This document shows, one piece after another, positions 24,914 through 31,102 of a stretch of DNA of 64,000 nucleotides. The stretch spans positions 124,001-188,000 of the forward strand of contig NZ_JAJNMP010000004.1 in the NCBI RefSeq assembly GCF_021044935.1, read 5' to 3'. This DNA comes from Agromyces cavernae (GTDB lineage: Bacteria; Actinomycetota; Actinomycetes; Actinomycetales; Microbacteriaceae). The stretch's first letter is position 1; each line of letters opens with the position of its first letter. The notes under the pieces were generated by a model, which saw nothing but the letters and a program-made list of their open reading frames with translations, made no database searches and was not told the DNA's origin. The translations under genes were made by a program, and so were the position numbers.

Positions 24914-24919
24914 ATTCTA
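24914..24919 (-). promoter_or_regulatory. Possible -10 box of the helicase gene with a long leader
   Basis: On the - strand TAGAAT lies about 180 bases upstream of the helicase start. The 237-bp interval 24737-24973 has no gene; an A/T-richer patch (ggacgaaaagagcgg) sits in it. A long 5' leader is possible; no terminator or riboswitch fold was recognised. Confidence 0.3.
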
Positions 24920-24973
24920 GCGGTCACCGCGCGCACCCCGGGACATCCGACGCAGATCGCCGGTGCGGTGGCC

Positions 24974-25705
24974 TCAGCCGACGACGTGGATCGCGTAGCT
25001 CAGCAGGAACCCCGCGGTCGCGAGCAGTCCCGTGAACGCGTGCGCAGAACGGAACGCCTCGGGGATCATGGTGTCGCAGATCATCGCCAGGATCGCGCCG
25101 GCGGCGATCGCCGTGATGAACGCGGTCAGCTCACCGCTCGCGCCGTCGAGCAGCACGAAGCCGGCGAGCGACGCGAGCGCGCTCGCGAGCGCGATGCCGG
25201 TCCACAGCACGAACACGTACGTGCGCGACCGCCCGCTCGCCTTGAGATCGGCGGTGCTCGAGAGTCCCTCGGGCACGTTCGAGATGAGGATGGCGACGAA
25301 CACGGGAATGCTCACTCCCCCTCCGCCGACCATGCTGAGACCGAGCACCGCCGACTCGGGGATCCCGTCGAGGAGGGCGCCGAGCGCGATGCCGAGGCCC
25401 GTGCCGGGACTCTCGCCGCGGCCGCGTGGGTTGCGCTGATCGAGTCGATCGAGCAACCGGTTCGCCAGCACGTAGACGACGGCACCCACTGCGAACCCGC
25501 CCACGGTCGGCCAGAAGCCGCCCTCGGCCTGCGCCTCGAGCACGAGGTCGAACGCGAGCGCCGAGATCAGCACGCCGGCGCCGAACGCCATGACCGCGGC
25601 GACGACGCGCGTGGGCACCCGCACGAACCAGGCGACGACCGCGCCGGCGAGCAGCGCACCGCCTGCGAGGAGTCCGGCGATCGCCGCAAGGAGCCAGTCG
25701 GGCAT
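24974..25705 (-). CDS. ZIP family metal transporter
   Basis: This 243-residue membrane protein has seven to eight helices. The ZIP hallmark occurs twice: ALLDGIPESAVLG near residue 110 (helix IV, with metal-binding Glu but a Gly-Ile where many have His) and ILISNVPEGLSSTADLK near 145 (helix V, NVPEG). MAFGAGVLISALAFDLV near residue 40 matches the family start. It would move zinc or other divalent metals into the cytoplasm. The sequence resembles the GufA-like group. The leaderless -10 (TAGGCT, plus 25712-25717) six bases before the ATG supports this start. Confidence 0.85.
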   Translation of the reverse strand: MPDWLLAAIAGLLAGGALLAGAVVAWFVRVPTRVVAAVMAFGAGVLISALAFDLVLEAQAEGGFWPTVGGFAVGAVVYVLANRLLDRLDQRNPRGRGESPGTGLGIALGALLDGIPESAVLGLSMVGGGGVSIPVFVAILISNVPEGLSSTADLKASGRSRTYVFVLWTGIALASALASLAGFVLLDGASGELTAFITAIAAGAILAMICDTMIPEAFRSAHAFTGLLATAGFLLSYAIHVVG

Positions 25706-25711
25706 GCTGCG

Positions 25712-25717
25712 AGCCTA
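25712..25717 (-). promoter_or_regulatory. -10 element of a leaderless promoter for the ZIP gene
   Basis: TAGGCT on the - strand followed by six bases and the ATG at 25705. No ribosome binding site lies between. Confidence 0.5.
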
Positions 25718-25776
25718 GGCGGCGAGCGGCATCGGTCGCGGTTGATTTCGCCCGTGCGTGTTCCGGGCTACGGGCA

Positions 25777-25788
25777 TACCCTTGAAGC
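25777..25788 (+). promoter_or_regulatory. -10 element of a leaderless promoter for the small acidic protein
   Basis: TACCCT (25777-25782), six bases, then ATG 25789. The spacing matches the other leaderless genes of the window and supports the small frame as a real gene. Confidence 0.5.
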
Positions 25789-25995
25789 ATGGACGAGCTC
25801 GCGGGGGTGGGCGCCATCACGCCCGAAGACGACGATTTCACGGTCTCGCAGGACACGGAGTTCGACGAGCCCGACGAGGCCCACGACGACGACGACCGTT
25901 CGGTCGACGACAGCCTCGACGACGAGCTGCCGGGTGTCGACGCCGAGCGCCGGGTCGACCTGCGCGACGAGCGCGCTGCCGTCGGCGACGGCTGA
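25789..25995 (+). CDS. Small highly acidic protein of unknown function
   Basis: This 68-residue protein is very rich in Asp and Glu (for example EDDDFTVSQDTEFDEPDEAH and DDDDRSVDDSLDDELPG), with no hydrophobic segment and probably disordered. The short frame, the leaderless -10 box and the third-position GC suggest a genuine gene. It is convergent with the DUF2207 gene. No family was recognised. Such small acidic proteins are common near the ends of actinobacterial operons and could be nucleic-acid mimics or simply orphans. Confidence 0.55.
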   Translation: MDELAGVGAITPEDDDFTVSQDTEFDEPDEAHDDDDRSVDDSLDDELPGVDAERRVDLRDERAAVGDG

Positions 25996-26016
25996 CCGGC
26001 GCAGGGGCGCGCGGGC

Positions 26017-27948
26017 TCAGACGCCGCCGCCTCCTCCCCCGCCTCCGCCGCCGCCCGATGACCCGCCGCCGCCCGATCCGCTCGACGACGAGCTCGAGCT
26101 CGACCCCGACCACGACGCGCTCGACGCCGACGAGAACGTCGACACGCCCACCGCGAACGCACCCGCGTTGAAGCCGCTGGTGCCCGAGTACCAGTTCGGC
26201 GAGCCGCCCTCGCGCGCGTACAGCTCTGCCAATACTTCGCTCCATTCGCGTTCGAGGCCGAACAGCACCGAATAGGGCAGCAGGCGCTCGTTGAGCTTCA
26301 GTACCGTCGCGGGGTCGGGCACGGCGCCCGCACCGATGTTCGCCCCGATCACGTCGGCTGCGGCGGCACCGGCCCCCACGCCCGCCGCGCCGACCCGCAA
26401 CGCCCCGCTCGGGCTCTGCAGCACCCGCAGGCGGTCGGCCTCGGCGAGGCGGATGTAGAGGCGCAGCCCCTCGAGGTGGTCGCGCGCGGCACGCCCGGAC
26501 TCGGTGAGCGGCCGCACTCCGGCGACGATGACCACCGTCACGAGTGCCGCGACGATCGCGATGACGAACAGCAGGAACGGCCAGGGTCCGCCGCGCCGGT
26601 CGTCGAGCGCGATGATGCCGAAGACGACGCTGAGCACGGCGGCAGCGACGGCGACGACGGCGAGCAGCAGGCGGATGCCGAGGTCGGGGCGATGCCGGAG
26701 CCCGGACAGCACGACCCGCTTGTGCACGTGCTGCCGCAACGAGAGCAGCTCCCTGCCGAGCCTGGCGTCACGTGACTTCAGCGCTCGTCGTGCGCCCGGG
26801 TACGGGTTGTCGCGATAGAGCGCTCGCACGACCGACTGCGCATCGCGATCGCCGAGTTCGCCGCCGACGAAGTCGACCGCGTACCGCCTGCGCCCGGTCT
26901 CGACGACACGGAGCTCGCCGGCGACGGCACGTTCGAGGATCGTCGCCGTGACGCCCTTGCCCGCATGCCCGGCGAGGTCCGCCGCCTCCATCGCGCTGAT
27001 CCCGGCCGGCGGTTCGTACTGCGCGATGATCGTGCCGCGACCCGGGTGGTTGCGCCAGCGCCCGGCGCGCAGCACGATCGCCGTGAGCATCGCGAGCACG
27101 GCGAGCGCCGCCCCGACGGCGCCCGTGATCGCAGCGGCCGACGCCCCGAACGACTCGTCGCGCGGCTCGAAGGTGCCATCGCGGAACGCGACCGCGAACG
27201 AGAGGTTCTCGAACGGCCCCAGGCTCGCCGCCTCGGCGGTGACGGTCGGCGGGTCGACGACGAGCGAGTCGCACGGCTGGGTCGATCCCATCGGGCCGCG
27301 GTAGCAGGCGGCGTCGCCCGTGAGCGGGTCGACGAGGTCGGGATCGAGCCTCAGTTCGGCACGCACCGAGCCGAACGGCTGGCTCCACCCGGTGCCGTTC
27401 ACGTCCCAGAAGAACTCGTCGATCGCCGCGTCGTCGGGCTCGAACGTCACGTTGTGCTGGCCGTAGGTGATGACGTAGGTCTGTTCGCCGTGCACGAAGC
27501 CATCGGCACGCACCGTGACGAGCAGGAACTCGCCCGCCTCGTCGGACTCGGTCTCGAATGCGCGGGGCGCGCCCGAGGCATCCGTCACCGATTCGACGAC
27601 GAGGTCGGTGGGATGGCCGTCGTAATCGAGCGGGATCGCGCGGCGGATGCCCCGGTTCTGGTCGAACTCGGGGAACTGGGCCACGAGCGTCTCGGTGGTC
27701 TCGAGCACTGAGCGGCCGTCGGCGTCGCGCGAGAGCTCGTACACGGCGTCGAAGGACCGGAAGCTGAAGTTCTCGACGTTCGGCGCGGGTTCGCCGATCG
27801 CGGATGCCGCGGCCACGACCCGATCGCCGGGCCGGTCGTCGCCCCTCGCCGACGCGTTCGACGCCACGGCCGACGCCGCCGGAGCCGCCGTGAGCGCGGC
27901 GGCGGCGATGAGGACGGAGATGACTCGCGCGAGACCAGGTCGGGCCAT
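26017..27948 (-). CDS. DUF2207 domain membrane protein with Ser/Gly-rich C-terminus
   Basis: This 643-residue protein has a signal peptide (about 1-30), then an extracytoplasmic DUF2207 domain (about 55-260) with YELSRDADGRSVLETTETLV, NRGIRRAIPLDYDGHPTDL and YGQHNVTFEPD. A membrane helix (about 275-298), a cytoplasmic region and two adjacent helices (about 430-485) follow. The tail is extraordinary: after a conserved segment ending GTSGFNAG the last ~45 residues are Ser then almost pure Gly (a Ser-rich block, a GGGGSSGG block and a final run of eleven Gly). Function is unknown in the family; an envelope role is likely. TAGCGT, six bases before the ATG, indicates a leaderless transcript (plus 27955-27960). 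Confidence 0.85.
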   Translation of the reverse strand: MARPGLARVISVLIAAAALTAAPAASAVASNASARGDDRPGDRVVAAASAIGEPAPNVENFSFRSFDAVYELSRDADGRSVLETTETLVAQFPEFDQNRGIRRAIPLDYDGHPTDLVVESVTDASGAPRAFETESDEAGEFLLVTVRADGFVHGEQTYVITYGQHNVTFEPDDAAIDEFFWDVNGTGWSQPFGSVRAELRLDPDLVDPLTGDAACYRGPMGSTQPCDSLVVDPPTVTAEAASLGPFENLSFAVAFRDGTFEPRDESFGASAAAITGAVGAALAVLAMLTAIVLRAGRWRNHPGRGTIIAQYEPPAGISAMEAADLAGHAGKGVTATILERAVAGELRVVETGRRRYAVDFVGGELGDRDAQSVVRALYRDNPYPGARRALKSRDARLGRELLSLRQHVHKRVVLSGLRHRPDLGIRLLLAVVAVAAAVLSVVFGIIALDDRRGGPWPFLLFVIAIVAALVTVVIVAGVRPLTESGRAARDHLEGLRLYIRLAEADRLRVLQSPSGALRVGAAGVGAGAAAADVIGANIGAGAVPDPATVLKLNERLLPYSVLFGLEREWSEVLAELYAREGGSPNWYSGTSGFNAGAFAVGVSTFSSASSASWSGSSSSSSSSGSGGGGSSGGGGGGGGGGGV

Positions 27949-27954
27949 GGCCCA

Positions 27955-27960
27955 ACGCTA
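27955..27960 (-). promoter_or_regulatory. -10 element of a leaderless promoter for the DUF2207 gene
   Basis: TAGCGT on the - strand, six bases upstream of the ATG at 27948. The divergent metal-sensor promoter begins about 35 bases away. Confidence 0.5.
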
Positions 27961-27994
27961 GCGCGCCGCAGCGGCGACACGATGGAATCTTCGG

Positions 27995-28009
27995 TACCCA
28001 CCAGGGGTA
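27995..28009. promoter_or_regulatory. Operator of the CsoR/RcnR-family metal sensor
   Basis: The inverted repeat TACCC-N5-GGGTA, inside a longer GGTACCC...GGGTATCC symmetry, is the G-tract type of site bound by CsoR-family repressors. It lies just upstream of the -10 box of the sensor gene, so autoregulation is expected. It is also within 50 bases of the DUF2207 start and might affect that gene. Confidence 0.65.
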
Positions 28010-28025
28010 TCCCAGACACCGGGAG

Positions 28026-28037
28026 TATCCTGTGAGG
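28026..28037 (+). promoter_or_regulatory. -10 element of a leaderless promoter for the metal sensor
   Basis: TATCCT (28026-28031) is followed by six bases and GTG 28038. This favours GTG 28038 over the in-frame GTG at 28032, which would touch the -10 box. Confidence 0.55.
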
Positions 28038-28316
28038 GTGATCGAGGACATCAAGAAGCGCGCCCTGCACCGCACGAAGATCATCGAGGGCCAGCTGCGC
28101 GGCATCGAGAAGATGATCGAGAACGACGACTACTGCGTCGACATCATCACGCTCTCTCTCGCGGTGCAGAAGTCGCTCGCGTCGCTCAACAAGCTCCTCG
28201 TCGAGAACCACCTGCGCACGCACGTCACCGAGATGTACGAGGCGGGCGGCGAACAGCGCGATGCTGCCGTCGCCGAGCTGGTTCGCGTCTTCGAGCTGTC
28301 GAACAACCGGAGCTGA
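28038..28316 (+). CDS. CsoR/RcnR-family metal-sensing transcriptional repressor with a Cys-His-His site
   Basis: This 92-residue, all-helical protein of the CsoR/RcnR/FrmR family has the typical block LHRTKIIEGQLRGIEKMIE followed by DDYCVDII and KLLVENHLRTHV. Counting from the chosen start, the metal-ligand positions are Cys33, His58 and His62 (35, 60 and 64 if the upstream GTG is used). Copper-sensing CsoR has Cys-His-Cys (HLRHC); here the last Cys is His, as in the nickel/cobalt sensor RcnR (Cys35, His60, His64). A non-copper metal is therefore likely. It would tetramerise, bind the operator at 27995-28009 and be released by metal. A macrodomain gene follows after one base; no metal exporter is adjacent. 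Confidence 0.87.
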   Translation: MIEDIKKRALHRTKIIEGQLRGIEKMIENDDYCVDIITLSLAVQKSLASLNKLLVENHLRTHVTEMYEAGGEQRDAAVAELVRVFELSNNRS

Positions 28317-28317
28317 C

Positions 28318-28872
28318 GTGACCCGCATCGAGCTCGTCACCGGCGACATCACCGCCGAACGGGTCGATGCGATCGTGAACGCCGCCAACTCGAGCCTGCT
28401 TGGCGGTGGCGGTGTCGACGGGGCGATCCACCGCGTGGGCGGTCCGACGATCCTGGCGGAGTGCCGTGAACTCCGCGCGACGACCCTGCCCGACGGCCTG
28501 CCCGTGGGTGAAGCCGTCGCGACGGGCGCGGGGCGGTTGCACGCGCGATGGGTCGTGCACACCGTCGGTCCCGTGTGGCCGGGCCCCGGGGCGGAGGCCG
28601 AAGCGCGGCGAGAGCTGCTGCGCGCCGCCTACCGCAACTCGCTCGGGCTTGCGGCTCGGCTCGGCGCGACCTCCGTCGCGCTCCCCGCCGTCTCGGCCGG
28701 CATCTACGGCTGGCCCGCCGACGACGCCGCCGTCGTCGCACTGGCCGCCGCGAGCGCTGCGGCGCCCGAAGCGGTGCCCGTCAGTGTGCGCTTCGTGCTG
28801 TTCTCCTCCCGCATGCACGACGAGTTCCGCGCCGCGGCCGATCGACTCGGCATCGCCGTCGATCTCGGCTGA
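28318..28872 (+). CDS. Macrodomain protein, O-acetyl-ADP-ribose deacetylase type
   Basis: This 184-residue single-domain protein starts at GTG 28318, one base after the metal-sensor stop. Macrodomain blocks are GDITAERVDAIVNAANSSLL, GGGGVDGAIHRVGGP and VHTVGPVW, followed by ALPAVSAGIYGWP. The catalytic Asn in NAAN and Asp in GVDGAIH match the YmdB/MacroD deacetylases, which hydrolyse O-acetyl-ADP-ribose and remove mono-ADP-ribose from proteins. Co-transcription with a metal sensor is unexpected. A role in ADP-ribose signalling or in reversing ADP-ribosylation under metal stress is a hypothesis. Confidence 0.87.
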   Translation: MTRIELVTGDITAERVDAIVNAANSSLLGGGGVDGAIHRVGGPTILAECRELRATTLPDGLPVGEAVATGAGRLHARWVVHTVGPVWPGPGAEAEARRELLRAAYRNSLGLAARLGATSVALPAVSAGIYGWPADDAAVVALAAASAAAPEAVPVSVRFVLFSSRMHDEFRAAADRLGIAVDLG

Positions 28873-28883
28873 GGCCCGGGCGC

Positions 28884-29852
28884 TCAGGTCCCGGGCGCGG
28901 TGACGGCGAGCCACGCATCGAGATCGCTCGGCTGGTCGGTGATGATGCCGTCGACGCCGAGGGCGCTGACCTCCTGCCACCGCTCGTGGGAGTTGAGCGT
29001 GTAGCAGAGCACCGCGATCCCGGCACCGTGCAGCGCCTCGAGCGCTCCCGGCTCGGCCGAGACCGACCCCGCCGTCGTGCCGAACCCGATCACCCCGAGG
29101 CGCTCGGCCAGCGGCACGGGGTCGGCGGGCAGCTCGCGGATGAGGAGGATGCGCGGCGTCGTCGGCGACACCCGCTGCACGGCGAACAGCGTCTCGAGGC
29201 TGAAGCTCTGCAACACGACCCGCTGGCGCAGCCCGTGCCGTTCGATCAGGTCGAGCACTGTACGCACCTCGCCGGGTCGCCAGTCGGCCTTGAGCTCCAC
29301 GAGCGCACGGGCGGTCCTGCGCTCCGCGAGGGCGGTGAGGAACTCGTCGAGCGTCGGGATGCGCTCGCCGGCGTGGTCGCGGTCGTACCAGGCGCCTGCG
29401 TCGAGGCGCCGGAGCTCGGCGACGTCGACCTCACCGACCGAGCGCCGGTCGCCCGTGATGCGCTCGAGCGTCGTGTCGTGGAACAGCACGGGGACGCCGT
29501 CACGGCTGAGCTGCACGTCGGTCTCGACGAACGCGAGTTCGTCCATCGCGAGTTCGAGCGACGCCATCGTGTTCTCGGGCGCCTCGGCGCGGTCGCCGCG
29601 ATGCCCGACGATGAACGCTGCTTCGCCCGGCAGGCGCAGCGCGCCGAAGACGTCGACCGCAGACGCGGCCGTCGGGGTCGCCGCGATGAGCAGCACCGAG
29701 GCGATGGCGACGGTGCCCGCCAGGGCGCAGGCAACGCGGACTGCGCGTCGCGGTCGCACCAGGAGGCGGTCGAGCAGGGGTCGAGCGGCTGCAGGCGCGG
29801 GCGGTGCGGACGATGCGACCGAGGGGGCGGTCGCCCAGGACGAGCGGGTCAC
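28884..29852 (-). CDS. Glycerophosphodiester phosphodiesterase family protein, membrane anchored
   Basis: This 322-residue protein has a basic N-terminus and one hydrophobic segment (about 38-65, ACALAGTVAIASVLLIAATP), so it is anchored or secreted. The GDPD TIM barrel follows, with HRGDRAEAPENTMASLELAM near residue 85, ETDVQLSRDGVPVLFHD near 110 and the later ELKAD. The catalytic His pair (HRG and FHD) and metal-binding Glu/Asp are present. It would hydrolyse deacylated phospholipid or teichoic-acid-type glycerophosphodiesters outside the membrane, releasing glycerol 3-phosphate. A GTG start at 29852 is used. The promoter region carries a double GTTAC motif. Confidence 0.87.
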   Translation of the reverse strand: MTRSSWATAPSVASSAPPAPAAARPLLDRLLVRPRRAVRVACALAGTVAIASVLLIAATPTAASAVDVFGALRLPGEAAFIVGHRGDRAEAPENTMASLELAMDELAFVETDVQLSRDGVPVLFHDTTLERITGDRRSVGEVDVAELRRLDAGAWYDRDHAGERIPTLDEFLTALAERRTARALVELKADWRPGEVRTVLDLIERHGLRQRVVLQSFSLETLFAVQRVSPTTPRILLIRELPADPVPLAERLGVIGFGTTAGSVSAEPGALEALHGAGIAVLCYTLNSHERWQEVSALGVDGIITDQPSDLDAWLAVTAPGT

Positions 29853-29919
29853 GGGTGTGCGGGCCTTTCCACCGGCCGCGCGCCGTTGCGCGGCGGGTGC
29901 AGGTCACTCTAGCAACACC

Positions 29920-29935
29920 GTTACCGTTTCGTTAC
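29920..29935. promoter_or_regulatory. GTTAC-N6-GTTAC direct repeat upstream of the glycerophosphodiesterase gene
   Basis: Two GTTAC copies with an 11-base period lie about 68 bases before the start of the phosphodiesterase gene, adjacent to a TAGAGT -10-like box. The pattern resembles the direct-repeat boxes of actinobacterial OmpR-type regulators MtrA and GlnR. Which regulator binds, if any, cannot be told. Confidence 0.45.
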
Positions 29936-29991
29936 AACCCAAATCGCGGGCCGTGGCCGAGCACACTGCTCGCGGCCGCCGCCCACGCCGG

Positions 29992-30231
29992 TCAGCCTCG
30001 CTCGTTGCCCCGCTTGTAGTTGCCGGTGATGCGCGCGAGCAGGTGCTGCGTCGTCAATTCGTCGGCGCGCTGCAGCGCAGCGGCGAGCTTGCCCGCGTCG
30101 CGCCCTCCGACCGTCGTCACCGGTCGACCGCCGCGCGACACGATGACCGCCCCGTCTTTCGCGATGCGGTAGTCGAACGGGTCGGACACGAGCCGCCCGC
30201 GCTGGTCGGACGCGCCATTGCGACCTGCCAT
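29992..30231 (-). CDS. Small conserved actinobacterial protein of unknown function
   Basis: This 79-residue soluble protein begins MAGRNGASDQRGRLVSDPFD and contains YRIAKDGAVIVSRGGRPVTT near its middle and KLAAALQRADELTTQHLLAR near its end. There is no hydrophobic segment. GGGAGC precedes the ATG at 30231. It lies 10 bases after the short aldehyde dehydrogenase gene and is probably the last gene of that operon. No function is assigned; short proteins of this type are widespread in the group. Confidence 0.7.
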   Translation of the reverse strand: MAGRNGASDQRGRLVSDPFDYRIAKDGAVIVSRGGRPVTTVGGRDAGKLAAALQRADELTTQHLLARITGNYKRGNERG

Positions 30232-30241
30232 CTGATGCTCC

Positions 30242-31102
30242 CTACTTGAGGCTCTTCGTGTGCCAGACCGTCTTCGTCTCGGTGAACGCGGTGATGCGTC
30301 CCAACGCCGGCGCCGCCGCGTCGGCACCGCCCTCGGGTCGCAGCACCCGCTTCAGCGTGTCGGCCGCTTCGATCTCGAGCGAGACCCAGTCGAGGTCGCC
30401 GGCGCCCACGAGATCGAGCGCATTGACGTCGGAGTGGCTCGCGAGCCACGGCGCGATCTCGGCCGGCGAACCCGTCAGCACATTGACGACGCCGCCCGGC
30501 ACGTCACTCGTCGCGAGCACCTCGGCGAGGCTGATCGCCGAGAGCGGGAACCGCTCGCTCGCCACGATGACGACCGAGTTGCCGGCGACGAGCGCAGGTG
30601 CGAGCGCCGAGACGAACCCGACGAGCGACGAGTCCTGCGGCGCGATGATCGCCACGACGCCCGTGGGCTCAGGCACCGAGATGTTGAAGTAGGGGCCGGC
30701 GACCGGGTTGGCGTTGCCGGCGACCTGGGCGAACTTGTCGGCCCACCCGGCGTACCAGACCCAGCGATCGATCGCCTCGTCGACCTGGGCGGATGCCACG
30801 GCGCGCGACGCTCCCTCGGCCTCTTCGATCTCGGCGACGAACTGGGCGCGCCTGCCCTCGAGGAGTTCGGCGATGCGGTAGAGCACCTGCCCGCGGTTGT
30901 ACGAGGTCGCCCCCGACCAGCCGGAGACCGCGCCGCGCGCGGCGACGACGGCGTCGCGCGCGTCCTTGCGGGAGGCCTTGGCGACGTTCGCGAGGAATCC
31001 GCCGTCGGCGCGGAGCACCTCGTACGTGCGGCCCGATTCGCTGCGCGGGAACGCACCGCCGATGTAGAGCTTGTAGGTCTTCGGCACGGCGAGGCGGCTC
31101 AC
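30242..31102 (-). CDS. Half-length aldehyde dehydrogenase-like protein lacking the catalytic cysteine
   Basis: This 286-residue protein covers only the N-terminal, NAD-binding half of an ALDH: YKLYIGGAFPRSESGRTYEV, WVWYAGWADKFAQVAGNANP, PTGVVAIIAPQDSSLVGFVS and LAPALVAGNSVVIVASE. The catalytic Glu and Cys region and the oligomerisation part are missing; after about residue 250 it jumps to a tail ending ITAFTETKTVWHTKSLK. Its GTG overlaps the TGA of the full-length ALDH by four bases. In ALDH16 proteins a complete ALDH domain is followed by an incomplete second ALDH domain in one chain, and this gene pair looks like a split version. It is probably a structural subunit and not an enzyme alone. 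Confidence 0.8.
   Translation of the reverse strand: MSRLAVPKTYKLYIGGAFPRSESGRTYEVLRADGGFLANVAKASRKDARDAVVAARGAVSGWSGATSYNRGQVLYRIAELLEGRRAQFVAEIEEAEGASRAVASAQVDEAIDRWVWYAGWADKFAQVAGNANPVAGPYFNISVPEPTGVVAIIAPQDSSLVGFVSALAPALVAGNSVVIVASERFPLSAISLAEVLATSDVPGGVVNVLTGSPAEIAPWLASHSDVNALDLVGAGDLDWVSLEIEAADTLKRVLRPEGGADAAAPALGRITAFTETKTVWHTKSLK

Noticed and set aside
23075-26275. A 1066-codon open frame on the + strand
   Set aside because: It is a GC-rich antisense shadow of the SNF2, ZIP and DUF2207 genes; its product is low complexity and shows no family motif.
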